A stretch of 64,000 bases of DNA, from NCBI GenBank assembly GCA_002746605.1, contig PDPT01000036.1, forward strand, positions 1 through 64,000, written 5' to 3'. Source of the stretch: Ignavibacteriota bacterium (GTDB taxonomy: Bacteria; Bacteroidota; Ignavibacteria; Ignavibacteriales; Melioribacteraceae). Shown here one piece after another: positions 1 through 8,031 of the stretch; positions within the stretch are counted from its first letter, which is position 1, and each line of letters begins with the position of its first letter. A model generated the notes under the pieces. It ran no database searches. It saw only the letters and a program-made list of their open reading frames with translations, and had not been told where the DNA came from. Position numbers and translations under genes: made by a program.

Positions 1-78
1 ATTCCAGCTATATTCAGTGTTTTCTATAAAGTGAATTATAATGATTATGTTTTTAATGAGAAACTGATGGAAGAATAG
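1..78 (+). CDS. C-terminal end of an unidentified protein (partial)
   Basis: Reading from base 1, 25 codons stay open until a TAG at 76-78. The residues alternate aromatic and polar (around FYKVNYNDYVF), which would suit a late beta-strand of an outer-membrane barrel, but the piece is too short to name. The gene runs in from the left of the window on the plus strand and converges on the small lipoprotein gene ending at 396. Seen: the open frame and its stop. Inferred: that it is coding and that it is a barrel end. Confidence 0.4.
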   Translation: MPAIFSVFYKVNYNDYVFNEKLMEE

Positions 79-395
79 TGATTGTAACGAAGAATTAAAA
101 ATGAAAAGTCAAGTTTTGGGATTAAAAATATATCTGTATTTTGTGTATTTATTTGTAATAACTGAATAAACACATTGGTAATGTAAGAATATTTTTATGT
201 TACTTTTTTATTAATTTTTGCTAAAAGGTTTAACATTTGTTATAACTTAAGAAAGTTAAACATTAAGTTTCTTAAATTCCAATTCCAAAATTATTTGTTA
301 AACTTTTTCCTACAAATAAAAAATATTTTGTTATTAGCTCTAAGCTAACTTTTAAATTTATTGAGAGCTATTAAAATCTGCGTTAGATTATTTCT
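79..395. other. Intergenic, no gene seen
   Basis: This is an AT-rich stretch between two convergent genes. The only structure noticed is a 7-base inverted repeat (tagctct at 335-341, agagcta at 364-370) with a 22-base loop, which is weak as a terminator. No RNA gene or open frame was recognised. Confidence 0.5.
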
Positions 396-818
396 CTATT
401 CTAATTCAAACTTAGCGGTAATTGATTTTTTTTGTTTAGAAATATCATCTTTAACGTTAAAAATAAACTTATAGTTTCCTTTAACATAAGAAGTATCAAT
501 TTCCAATTGGGCTTCGAGAGACATTTCGGGAATTACTTTATTACTATATTCTTCAATTGAATCATCAAAGATTGATTTTAGAGTATCGCCTTTAGGAGAA
601 ACAAGATCAATCCAATAGACTAACTTTGATATAACGGTATCACCACTTTCTTTATAGTCAAAGCCTTTGGCATAAACTTCAGCATTAACTTCCCAGTAAT
701 CCCCAACATCAAATGCAAAAGCTTCTGGACTGAATAACTCTAAGTTCGGTTCTGGTTTATTTGAACAACTTGTAACTAAAAGAAAAGTAAAAAGTAATAA
801 GAAATTTACAAATTTCAT
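396..818 (-). CDS. Small predicted lipoprotein of unknown function
   Basis: The product is 140 residues. It opens with a lipoprotein signal peptide: Lys2, a hydrophobic core, and the lipobox VTSC with Cys18 as the predicted lipidated residue. It should therefore be anchored in an envelope membrane facing the periplasm or outside. The rest is rich in alternating hydrophobic/polar residues with Thr, Val and Tyr, consistent with a small all-beta, Ig-like domain, with no catalytic motif that I recognise. It is the last gene of a minus-strand series behind serC. A terminator-like hairpin (863-891) lies in the 150-base gap, so it probably has its own promoter. Function is unknown. Confidence 0.75.
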   Translation of the reverse strand: MKFVNFLLLFTFLLVTSCSNKPEPNLELFSPEAFAFDVGDYWEVNAEVYAKGFDYKESGDTVISKLVYWIDLVSPKGDTLKSIFDDSIEEYSNKVIPEMSLEAQLEIDTSYVKGNYKFIFNVKDDISKQKKSITAKFELE

Positions 819-862
819 TTTATCCTTTTGAATATTTATTATTACTTACAAACATAAAAAAA

Positions 863-891
863 TGCCGGCAATTGTAAAATAAAAACCGGCA
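863..891 (-). terminator. Probable Rho-independent terminator of serC
   Basis: Read on the minus strand, tgccgg (891-886) pairs with ccggca (868-863) around a 17-base loop and is followed directly by a run of seven T. It sits about 80 bases past the serC stop. The stem is only 6 bp, but the GC-rich stem followed by T in AT-rich surroundings fits an intrinsic terminator. Confidence 0.5.
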
Positions 892-968
892 AATAATAAG
901 AGTTTTTTTGAAATGCCTAAATTTATTCGTTAATTAAAAACGGACGACATTGCAATTCATATAAAGAA

Positions 969-2054
969 TTAGTTTTTGTTTTTGAAATCTTTCATGAATT
1001 CAACTAAATCTTCTACACCTTTTTTAGGGAAAGCATTGTATATTGATGCTCTTAAACCACCAACGGATCTATGACCTTTTAAGCCTGAGAAACCTGCTGC
1101 TGTTGTTTCGGCAATAAGTTTCTTTTCTAGTTCTTCGCTTGGAAGTCTGAAAGTTACATTCATAAGAGAACGATCTTCTTTGGCTGCAGTTCCTTTATAA
1201 AAACCATCTGTCGAATCCATATAATCATAAAGTAGATTAGCTTTATCAAGATTCTTTTGATACATACTATCTAAACCACCGTTTTTAAGTAAATCTTGGA
1301 ATACTAATCCAAGTACGTAAACTGCAAAAGTCGGAGGAGTATTGTATAGAGATTCTTTGTTTGTGTGAGTTGTATAATTCAAATAAGTATGTAAATCATC
1401 GGAAGATCTTTCAAGCATATCTTTTCTGATTATTACAAGAGTTGTACCTGAAGGTCCCATATTTTTTTGAGCACCTGCATAAATTAGTGCATATTTATTA
1501 ACATCAATTTTTTTGTGAAGGATATCGGAAGAAGCATCGCATACCAGAGGAACATTTCCTACTTCAGGTTCCGATTTAAACTCAGTTCCAAAAATTGTAT
1601 TGTTCGATGTAAAATGAACATATGAAGCATCGGAAGTTAAATTTAATTCGTTTTGTTTTGGAATTCTTGTGAAATTATCACTTTCTGTAGTTCCGGCAAT
1701 ATTTACTTCGCCAACTCTTTTAGCTTCTTTTATTGCTTTTTTAGACCAAGCCCCAGTATTGATATAATCGGCTTTTTTGCCGGGTAACATTAAGTTCATA
1801 GGAACCATTGAAAACTGTAATGTTGCTCCGCCTTGAAGGAAGAGAACATCATAATCATCATTGATATTCAATAATTTTCTTAAATCATTTTGTGCACCTT
1901 TAAAAATTTCATCATAATCTTTTGATCTATGACTCATTTCCATTACGGACATACCTGTTTCTTTATATGAATACAATTCTTTTTGAGCTTCTAATAATAC
2001 GCTTTCTGGTAGAACCGCAGGACCTGCACTAAAATTATAGATTCTTTTTTTCAT
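969..2054 (-). CDS. serC: Phosphoserine aminotransferase
   Basis: SerC is a class V, PLP-dependent aminotransferase that converts 3-phosphohydroxypyruvate and glutamate to phosphoserine in serine biosynthesis; it also serves PLP synthesis in some bacteria. From the chosen ATG the product is 361 residues, the normal length. The family start (YNFSAGPAVLP) follows at once. The PLP lysine is Lys197 in AGAQKNMGPSG, preceded by the cofactor-binding DASSDIL. The frame stays open 16 codons upstream, but the ATG at 2054 has an aagga ribosome-binding site about 9 bases before it and matches the conserved N-terminus. It follows the DUF1015 gene on the same strand with a 145-base gap. Confidence 0.95.
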   Translation of the reverse strand: MKKRIYNFSAGPAVLPESVLLEAQKELYSYKETGMSVMEMSHRSKDYDEIFKGAQNDLRKLLNINDDYDVLFLQGGATLQFSMVPMNLMLPGKKADYINTGAWSKKAIKEAKRVGEVNIAGTTESDNFTRIPKQNELNLTSDASYVHFTSNNTIFGTEFKSEPEVGNVPLVCDASSDILHKKIDVNKYALIYAGAQKNMGPSGTTLVIIRKDMLERSSDDLHTYLNYTTHTNKESLYNTPPTFAVYVLGLVFQDLLKNGGLDSMYQKNLDKANLLYDYMDSTDGFYKGTAAKEDRSLMNVTFRLPSEELEKKLIAETTAAGFSGLKGHRSVGGLRASIYNAFPKKGVEDLVEFMKDFKNKN

Positions 2055-2199
2055 TTTATTTTTCCTTATATAAATTATTTTGTCGTTAAATTTTTGAAAC
2101 AATACCTTATTTTTCTTTTAAGTCTAAACGGTCTGTTCGAGAAATAATTCAGACTGACAATTATTTTATTTTTTCTAAGTGTTTACTTATACCTCAATA

Positions 2200-3432
2200 C
2201 TAAATAGTATGTACTACTAAACCGTCTCTCAATTTTGGTTCGAACCAAGTTGATTTTGGAGGCATTGTTTCGCCGGCATCCGAGATATTTATTAAATCAT
2301 CAACCGAAACAGGATACATTGAAAAAGCAACTTTAGCTTTACCGCTGTTGACTAATTTTTCTAATTCCGCAGTACCTCTAATTCCACCTATAAAATCAAC
2401 ATTATTATCCGTTCTAATATCTTCAACACCAAGGAAAGGTGTAAGAATATAATTTAAGAGAATGCTAACATCAAGGTTGCCGCCAACATCTTCTGTTTTC
2501 TTTACATTTTCATTTGGTTGAAGTGAGTACCATTTATTTGCCATATACATACATATTTTTCTAGGGCTTTCAGGCTCTTTTACTGATGTTTCCTCAACGG
2601 AAAAATTAGTTTTTATTTTATTCATAAAGTCATTTTCACTCATTCCTTTAAGATCGAAAACAACTCTGTTATAAGGGAGAATTTTTAATTGTTCAGCAGG
2701 GAAAAGAACAGCGAGAAAATAGTTATACTCTTCTTTGCCAGTGTGAGCAGAATTATTATTCTTTTTAACGGCTCTTGCTCTTGCAGCACTTGCTGCTCTA
2801 TGATGTCCATCGGCAATGTAAAGATTTTCAGCTTTGGCTATTTCATCAACTATTGTGTTTGTATCATCTTCGTTTATAATCCACATTTTATGAATTATCC
2901 CATCTTCTGTTGTGAAATTATAAAGAGGTTCGCCTTTCATAGTTTTATCGACTATTTTATTAACTTCATCTATACCTTTGTAAGTTAAAAAAACGGCTCC
3001 GGTTTGAGCTTCGGTTGTAACTATGTGATTTGTTCTATCGTCTTCTTTAGCTTTTCTGGTCTTTTCATGTTTTTTAATTACATCATTATCATAGTCATCA
3101 ACAGAAAAAGTGGCTGCGATTCCTGCTTGCTTTTGATCGCCCATAGTTAAATGATAAACATATAATGAAGGTTTTTCATCTTGCACCAAAGGAGCTTCAT
3201 TGATTAATTTATTAAAGTTTTCTTTTGCTTTTTCGTAAACTTGTTTATCGTAAGCATCAACATTATTTGGAAGTTCAATTTCTGAACGAGTTGTACGTAA
3301 AAAATTAATAGGATTATCTTTTACTAAAGCTGCCGCTTCTTCACGGTTTACTACATCGTAAGGAACACTTGCAACTTTTTGTACAACTTCTTTTGCGGGT
3401 CTGTACGCCTTAAAGGGTCTTATTACTGCCAT
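2200..3432 (-). CDS. DUF1015 family protein
   Basis: The 410-residue protein matches the DUF1015 family throughout: it starts MAVIRPFKAYRPAKE and SVPYDVVNREEA, has the central IADGHHRAASAARAR block, and contains DDRTNHI and RTDNNVDFIGGIRG. It is soluble and has no signal peptide. The molecular function of the family is not firmly established to my knowledge. The conserved His/Arg-rich IADGHHR block looks like an active or ligand-binding site. It lies between the thioredoxin/TPR lipoprotein gene (33-base gap) and serC, so a link to serine or one-carbon metabolism is plausible but only inferred from position. Confidence 0.85.
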   Translation of the reverse strand: MAVIRPFKAYRPAKEVVQKVASVPYDVVNREEAAALVKDNPINFLRTTRSEIELPNNVDAYDKQVYEKAKENFNKLINEAPLVQDEKPSLYVYHLTMGDQKQAGIAATFSVDDYDNDVIKKHEKTRKAKEDDRTNHIVTTEAQTGAVFLTYKGIDEVNKIVDKTMKGEPLYNFTTEDGIIHKMWIINEDDTNTIVDEIAKAENLYIADGHHRAASAARARAVKKNNNSAHTGKEEYNYFLAVLFPAEQLKILPYNRVVFDLKGMSENDFMNKIKTNFSVEETSVKEPESPRKICMYMANKWYSLQPNENVKKTEDVGGNLDVSILLNYILTPFLGVEDIRTDNNVDFIGGIRGTAELEKLVNSGKAKVAFSMYPVSVDDLINISDAGETMPPKSTWFEPKLRDGLVVHTI

Positions 3433-3465
3433 TATTTTACCTAATTTTAATTATATAAAGATATG

Positions 3466-5352
3466 TTAATTATTTTCTTTTGCTAAGTTTATCATTAAAT
3501 CCAACTCTTGAAGAAATTCAGCTTTACCTCCATGTAAACCGGTACTTGCGAATTTTATTTTTCCATTTCCGTCAATTATAAATTTAGTAGGAATGCCTTG
3601 CACTTTATATGCATCCACAACAATATTTTCGTTATCTAATAAAATATGGAAAGGATATTTTGTACGTTTAAGGAATTCTTCAACATTTTTTTGTTTGTCA
3701 TCTACGCGTTCCCATGTATTAACGAACAAAAATTTAACATTAGGATCATCTTTGTAGTTGTTTACGGCTTTTTGCATAAACGGAAATGATTGTAAACAAG
3801 GTCCACACCAAGTTGCCCAAAAATCAAGAATCAGAATTTTATTCTTAAAGTCAGATAATTTTACAGTATTACCTTCAATATCCTTTAACTCAAATGCCGG
3901 AGCATCTTTATTTATCATTTCGTCTTTAAGTTTCTTAATTAATTTTTCGTTTGCGGTTTTTTCGAGTCCACTCAAGTATTTTTTAAATTCTTCTTTTGAT
4001 TTACCTTCGTTAATAAATATTTCACCTAAAGATTCCTTTATTTTACCAGTACTTTTCCCTTCTTTAATTATCTCTTCTGCAAATAATTTTGCTTCATTGT
4101 TTTTACCGAGTTCATATAAAAAGAGAAAATAGTTTTCGTTTAGTGAAGAATTCTCTTTATTTGTTAATTCAACAACTTCGTTAAAACTTTTAAGAGCATT
4201 TTCTTTATTCCCGAGTTCTTTTTCGATGTTTGCGTAGGTATCTAGAACCATTGCGAGAGATGTTTCTTTGCTCTTTTGCCAATCTTGCTCAGAGTAGAAT
4301 TCAGGCTGATCCTTTTTCAAATTATTTAACTCTTCTCGAGCCAGTTCAACTCCTTTTAGACTTAATTCTTTAGCTTTCGGCAAATCAGTTTTACTTTCGT
4401 ACATTTTCCACGCAATTGTGTTGTATATTCTCGGTTTTAGGTATTGATTGTATTTTTTGAAGAGTTCATCAATTTTCTTATAATTACTTTTTGCTTGGTA
4501 TTTATTGATAATAGATGCGAACATATAGTTATTAAAACCATGTTCCGGATTTATACTTTGAAATTCGGTAAAAACATCCATCATTTTTTTTGGCGTAAGC
4601 ATATTTTTGAAACGTTGATAAAATTTTTCAACAAGTAAGTCGGATTTTGGATACTTATTTTCAAGCATTTCTAAATATTTTGCAGATTTTTGAAAATTAC
4701 CTAACCTTCTATAAGCGTTAGACAAATTTTCTAAATCTTTTTGTGATAAATTTTCTTCTTTTTCTAATTCTTCCAAGAAGGGCAAGAGTGTTTCCGTCTT
4801 CATTTCTTTTCTTGGAATTGAAGAAATATAATCAGCAATATATTCTCTTTTTAATTCTTTATTTTTTTCAAAATCTTTCATGAAGTAATTCGATATGGAA
4901 TCTCTTGCAGCATTTAGTTTGAAAAAAGAGCTGTATCTATAATATAATGATGCTAACCCTGCGTAAGCTCCTGGCACTATGTTTCCATCTGTATTCTGTA
5001 AAAATATAACATAACCCAATTCATTATTATTGTCTTTTGCTTCATCTGTTTTAAATTGAACAAGCAGACCTTTTGTGCTATCGGAAGTGCTAACTTTTCC
5101 TGACCATACATTATCTTTTTTTGTTAAATCAATTAGATTGGTTTTATCTAAAGATTCTGAAAAAGAGTAAACTTCCATAGATATTTCATCTGAAGATTTA
5201 ATCTTCGGGTTATCAGGATTATAAGTAATTGTAATTTCATCACCAGCTTTAGGGGTGCCGGGTGAGTAAGAAAACTTACCGTGTTCCTTTTGTGTAGAAC
5301 ATGCACATATTGTAAAAATTATAAAAATAAGAACAAATAGGCTTTTTTTCAT
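3466..5352 (-). CDS. TPR lipoprotein with C-terminal TlpA/ResA-type thioredoxin domain
   Basis: This 628-residue envelope protein has three parts. First is a lipoprotein signal peptide with lipobox ICAC (Cys18). Next is an N-terminal beta region (about 25-115), then a helical TPR-like middle (about 130-470). The C-terminal thioredoxin-fold domain begins near residue 484 (DAPAFELKDIEGN), with the redox motif W515-C-G-P-C519 and the cis-proline region VQGIPTKF. TlpA/ResA domains reduce disulfides on the outer side of the cytoplasmic membrane, for example in cytochrome c maturation. TPR plus TlpA fusions are common in Bacteroidota-type envelopes. It is the first gene of a minus-strand run leading to the DUF1015 gene. 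The substrate is unknown. Confidence 0.88.
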   Translation of the reverse strand: MKKSLFVLIFIIFTICACSTQKEHGKFSYSPGTPKAGDEITITYNPDNPKIKSSDEISMEVYSFSESLDKTNLIDLTKKDNVWSGKVSTSDSTKGLLVQFKTDEAKDNNNELGYVIFLQNTDGNIVPGAYAGLASLYYRYSSFFKLNAARDSISNYFMKDFEKNKELKREYIADYISSIPRKEMKTETLLPFLEELEKEENLSQKDLENLSNAYRRLGNFQKSAKYLEMLENKYPKSDLLVEKFYQRFKNMLTPKKMMDVFTEFQSINPEHGFNNYMFASIINKYQAKSNYKKIDELFKKYNQYLKPRIYNTIAWKMYESKTDLPKAKELSLKGVELAREELNNLKKDQPEFYSEQDWQKSKETSLAMVLDTYANIEKELGNKENALKSFNEVVELTNKENSSLNENYFLFLYELGKNNEAKLFAEEIIKEGKSTGKIKESLGEIFINEGKSKEEFKKYLSGLEKTANEKLIKKLKDEMINKDAPAFELKDIEGNTVKLSDFKNKILILDFWATWCGPCLQSFPFMQKAVNNYKDDPNVKFLFVNTWERVDDKQKNVEEFLKRTKYPFHILLDNENIVVDAYKVQGIPTKFIIDGNGKIKFASTGLHGGKAEFLQELDLMINLAKENN

Positions 5353-5505
5353 TTTGATTTTCCTTACTTAATAAAAAAATAAATTATCATATAATATAAT
5401 GAGAAGAATCATAAACTAAAACCGATAAATTTATCTCTGTAAAAATATTTGCCTTGATAGAATAAATTGTTTATACTTAATAATTATAAAAAAATAATAT
5501 TAGTG

Positions 5506-5901
5506 ATGACCAAAACAACTATAAAATATTTTACACCGGAAGAAGCAAATAAGACTTTACCTTTAGTAAGAAAAATCGTTAAAGATATTTTGACTTATAG
5601 TTTTGAATTGAAAACAGTATCTGATTCTCTTGATGGTAATATTGAAAATAGTAGAGAAGCTCAGTATTTAGTTTCATCTATAAAAGGGTTCTTGGAAGAA
5701 TTGGAAGAAATCGGGTGCAGTTATAAAGATTGGAATTTTTCTCTAGGTTTGGTAGATTTTCCCGCTCTTATTGAAGGTAAAGAAGTTTTTCTATGTTGGA
5801 AAAGTGATGAAGAAAAAATAACTCATTATCACGGAATAAATGATGGTTTCCGAGGAAGAAAATTACTTCCGGAATATTATTTAGATCCGGCTGAAATTTA
5901 A
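5506..5901 (+). CDS. DUF2203 family protein
   Basis: The product is 131 residues from the ATG at 5506. The family pattern is clear: YFTPEEANKTLPLVRKIV at the start, a predicted helical hairpin, then the C-terminal block LGLVDFPALIEGKEVFLCWKSDE and GINDGFRGRK. No biochemical role is known for DUF2203. The frame is open back to a TTG at 5467, but conservation begins at MTKTTIKYFTPEEA; a GTG at 5503 is an alternative. No strong Shine-Dalgarno sequence is visible. The gene stands alone on the plus strand and ends 11 bases before a perfect 12-bp inverted repeat. Confidence 0.8.
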   Translation: MTKTTIKYFTPEEANKTLPLVRKIVKDILTYSFELKTVSDSLDGNIENSREAQYLVSSIKGFLEELEEIGCSYKDWNFSLGLVDFPALIEGKEVFLCWKSDEEKITHYHGINDGFRGRKLLPEYYLDPAEI

Positions 5902-5912
5902 GTCCTTTCTTA

Positions 5913-5942
5913 TACGGAAGGGTTTATTGCAACCCTTCCGTA
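5913..5942. terminator. Perfect 12-bp inverted repeat between convergent genes
   Basis: The sequence tacggaagggtt (5913-5924) is exactly complementary to 5931-5942 around a 6-base loop. It lies between the DUF2203 and OsmC stop codons, where a bidirectional terminator is expected. The flanking T tracts are poor, so termination strength is uncertain. Confidence 0.55.
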
Positions 5943-5953
5943 CTTACTAGAAA

Positions 5954-6376
5954 CTAAGATTTTATCTTATAAGAATGTGTAACCTCAATTGATTTTTGAA
6001 GCATTGCAGTTACACCGCAGTAAGTATTTTGTGATAAATCTATTGCTCTCTCCACATCTTTCTCTTTTATATTTTTTCCGTAAAAAACATATTCTAAATT
6101 AATTTTTGTATAAACTTTTGGGTGTGTTTCTGTCGATTCAGCCGAAATATTTATTTCAAAGTTATCTAATGCAACGCGTTTTTTTTGTAAAATTGCAGTT
6201 ACATCAGAAGCGGTACATCCCGCCAAACTTAAAAGTATTAATTCTTTTGGTCTTATGCCGGCGTTACTGCCTCCAAAATTTTCGGGTCCGTCCATTGTAA
6301 CCCAATGATTTGAATCTGTTTTACCTACAAAAGTCAATCCGTTTAATTGTTTAACAACTGCTTTATGCTCAGCCAT
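5954..6376 (-). CDS. OsmC/Ohr-family protein
   Basis: The 140-residue protein belongs to the OsmC fold, thiol peroxidases that reduce organic hydroperoxides in the cytoplasm. The two reactive cysteines are present: Cys54 in LSLAGCTASDV on the central helix and Cys120 in TYCGVTAML. The Arg that usually shapes the site could be Arg42 (AGIRPKEL). Its short N-terminus and its lack of Ohr-specific sequence put it closer to the YhfA-like OsmC subgroup than to classical Ohr. It is monocistronic, with a start followed by a divergent 216-base gap to the serine hydrolase gene. Substrate preference cannot be read from the sequence. Confidence 0.88.
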   Translation of the reverse strand: MAEHKAVVKQLNGLTFVGKTDSNHWVTMDGPENFGGSNAGIRPKELILLSLAGCTASDVTAILQKKRVALDNFEINISAESTETHPKVYTKINLEYVFYGKNIKEKDVERAIDLSQNTYCGVTAMLQKSIEVTHSYKIKS

Positions 6377-6592
6377 AAAAATTCTCCATTATTTTAATTA
6401 TTATTTGATTCAATTTTTAAGTTAAGGATTCATAAAATTTAAATCAAATTCAAATTTTTCCTTTTATTTATATTAAATAAAAACCGACATACTAATTTTT
6501 TTAAAGTTTTTGTAATTTAATATTGTATGGTTATATTTTACAATCGGCAAAGAAATTTATTTTACTAAAGAACAAGATAGAAAGGAATAATT

Positions 6593-7912
6593 ATGAAAAA
6601 GATAAAATTTTTAATCATTGCTTGTGGACTTTTGGTCGAAACTGTTTTTGCTCAAGATTTTGATAAATCCAAATTGGATAACTACTTTGAAGTACTCGAA
6701 AAAAACAACAAATTTATGGGAAGTATTGCAGTTTCTCGGAACGGAAAACTACTTTACACTAAATCTGTTGGTTACTCCGATATTGAGAAAAAGGCAAAAG
6801 CTGATAATAGCACAAAATATAGAATCGGTTCAGTTTCTAAAACTTTTACAACTGTTTTAATCTTAAAAGCTGTTGAAGAAGGTAAACTAAATCTCAATCA
6901 AACTATTGATAAATATTTTCCGAAAATAAAAAATGCAGATAAAATTACAATTCAACATTTGTTAAGTCATCGAAGTGGAATACACAATTTTACAGATGAT
7001 AAAAACTACTTAACCTGGAATACTAAGCCCAAAACAGAAAGTGAGATGATTAATATTATTGCTAAGTGCGGAAGTGATTTTGAACCGGATAGTAAAGCCG
7101 TATATAGTAATTCCAATTTTGTTCTGCTTACTTACCTTATTGAAAAAGTCCTTAATGAGTCTTATTCTAACTTATTGAAAAAATATATTATCAAACCGCT
7201 TGAATTAAAGGACACATATTTCGGCGGTAAGATCGATACTAATAATTCGGAAAGTAAATCCTATTTGTTTAGGAGAGGTTGGGAACTTCAGCCTGAAACC
7301 GATATATCAATACCGCTTGGTGCGGGCGGAATTGTTTCAACTCCGAGTGATTTGATAAAATTTAGTAATGCTTTGTTTAAGGGAAAGTTATTAAAAGATG
7401 AGAGTCTAAAATTAATGAAAACTATAAAAGATAAATATGGTTTGGGACTTTTCCAAATTCCTTTTTATGATAAAATCGGGTTTGGTCATACCGGTGGAAT
7501 TGATGGCTTTACTTCTATTCTTGTTTATTTTCCCGATAGTAATATTTCCTATGCTTTAACTTCAAACGGAAGCAACATAAACAATAATGATGTACACATT
7601 GCGGTTTTAAGTGCAGTTTACAATAAACCTTACGATATTCCAAGTTTTATTTCTTACAATGTAAATTCAGAAGATTTAGATAAATATCTCGGTATTTATT
7701 CATCAAAACAAATTCCTTTAAAAATAACTATTACCCAGGAAGGCAATGTATTAATTGCTCAAGCTACAGGACAATCTTCATTTCCACTTGAAGCAACTGC
7801 AAAGAACAAGTTTAAGTTTGATCAAGCTGGTGTTATTTTGGAATTTAATCCGTCTAAAAATAAAATGATTCTAAAGCAGGGTGGGGGAATTTTTGAGTTT
7901 GAAAAAAATTAA
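6593..7912 (+). CDS. Secreted serine hydrolase, beta-lactamase/PBP4* family
   Basis: This 439-residue protein has a cleavable signal peptide ending near VFAQ (residues 1-21), so it acts outside the cytoplasm. The class C beta-lactamase-like catalytic set is complete: S80-V-S-K83 (nucleophile and base), Y171-S-N173, and H299-T-G-G in the position of the KTG box. About 90 residues at the C-terminus form an extra beta domain, often seen in family S12 esterase/peptidase members. Such proteins include D-aminopeptidases, esterases and penicillin-binding proteins; a true beta-lactamase role cannot be assumed. A clear ATG follows a gaaaggaa ribosome-binding site. A T-tailed hairpin follows the gene. 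Confidence 0.88.
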   Translation: MKKIKFLIIACGLLVETVFAQDFDKSKLDNYFEVLEKNNKFMGSIAVSRNGKLLYTKSVGYSDIEKKAKADNSTKYRIGSVSKTFTTVLILKAVEEGKLNLNQTIDKYFPKIKNADKITIQHLLSHRSGIHNFTDDKNYLTWNTKPKTESEMINIIAKCGSDFEPDSKAVYSNSNFVLLTYLIEKVLNESYSNLLKKYIIKPLELKDTYFGGKIDTNNSESKSYLFRRGWELQPETDISIPLGAGGIVSTPSDLIKFSNALFKGKLLKDESLKLMKTIKDKYGLGLFQIPFYDKIGFGHTGGIDGFTSILVYFPDSNISYALTSNGSNINNNDVHIAVLSAVYNKPYDIPSFISYNVNSEDLDKYLGIYSSKQIPLKITITQEGNVLIAQATGQSSFPLEATAKNKFKFDQAGVILEFNPSKNKMILKQGGGIFEFEKN

Positions 7913-7980
7913 AAAAGATTTAAAATTTGAAAAATTAAGAAATCTGGCATGTTAAGTTTTAGCAAATTTTGTAGAAGGTG

Positions 7981-8013
7981 AAAGACGGATTGATATTATC
8001 CGTCTTTTAAATT
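7981..8013. terminator. Bidirectional terminator
   Basis: The sequence aaagacggat (7981-7990) pairs perfectly with 7998-8007 around a 7-base loop, with T-rich sequence on the plus side and A-rich sequence before it. It lies between the convergent serine hydrolase and prc genes. Confidence 0.75.
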
Positions 8014-8031
8014 TTTGTACAGATTGAAGGT

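Noticed and set aside
335..370. Inverted repeat as a terminator between the first two genes
   Set aside because: A stem of only 7 bp with a 22-base loop and no T run is too weak.
6593..7912. Antibiotic-resistance beta-lactamase
   Set aside because: The catalytic motifs are those of the broad S12/class C family, with HTGG instead of KTG. Most such proteins are esterases or peptidases, so resistance cannot be claimed.
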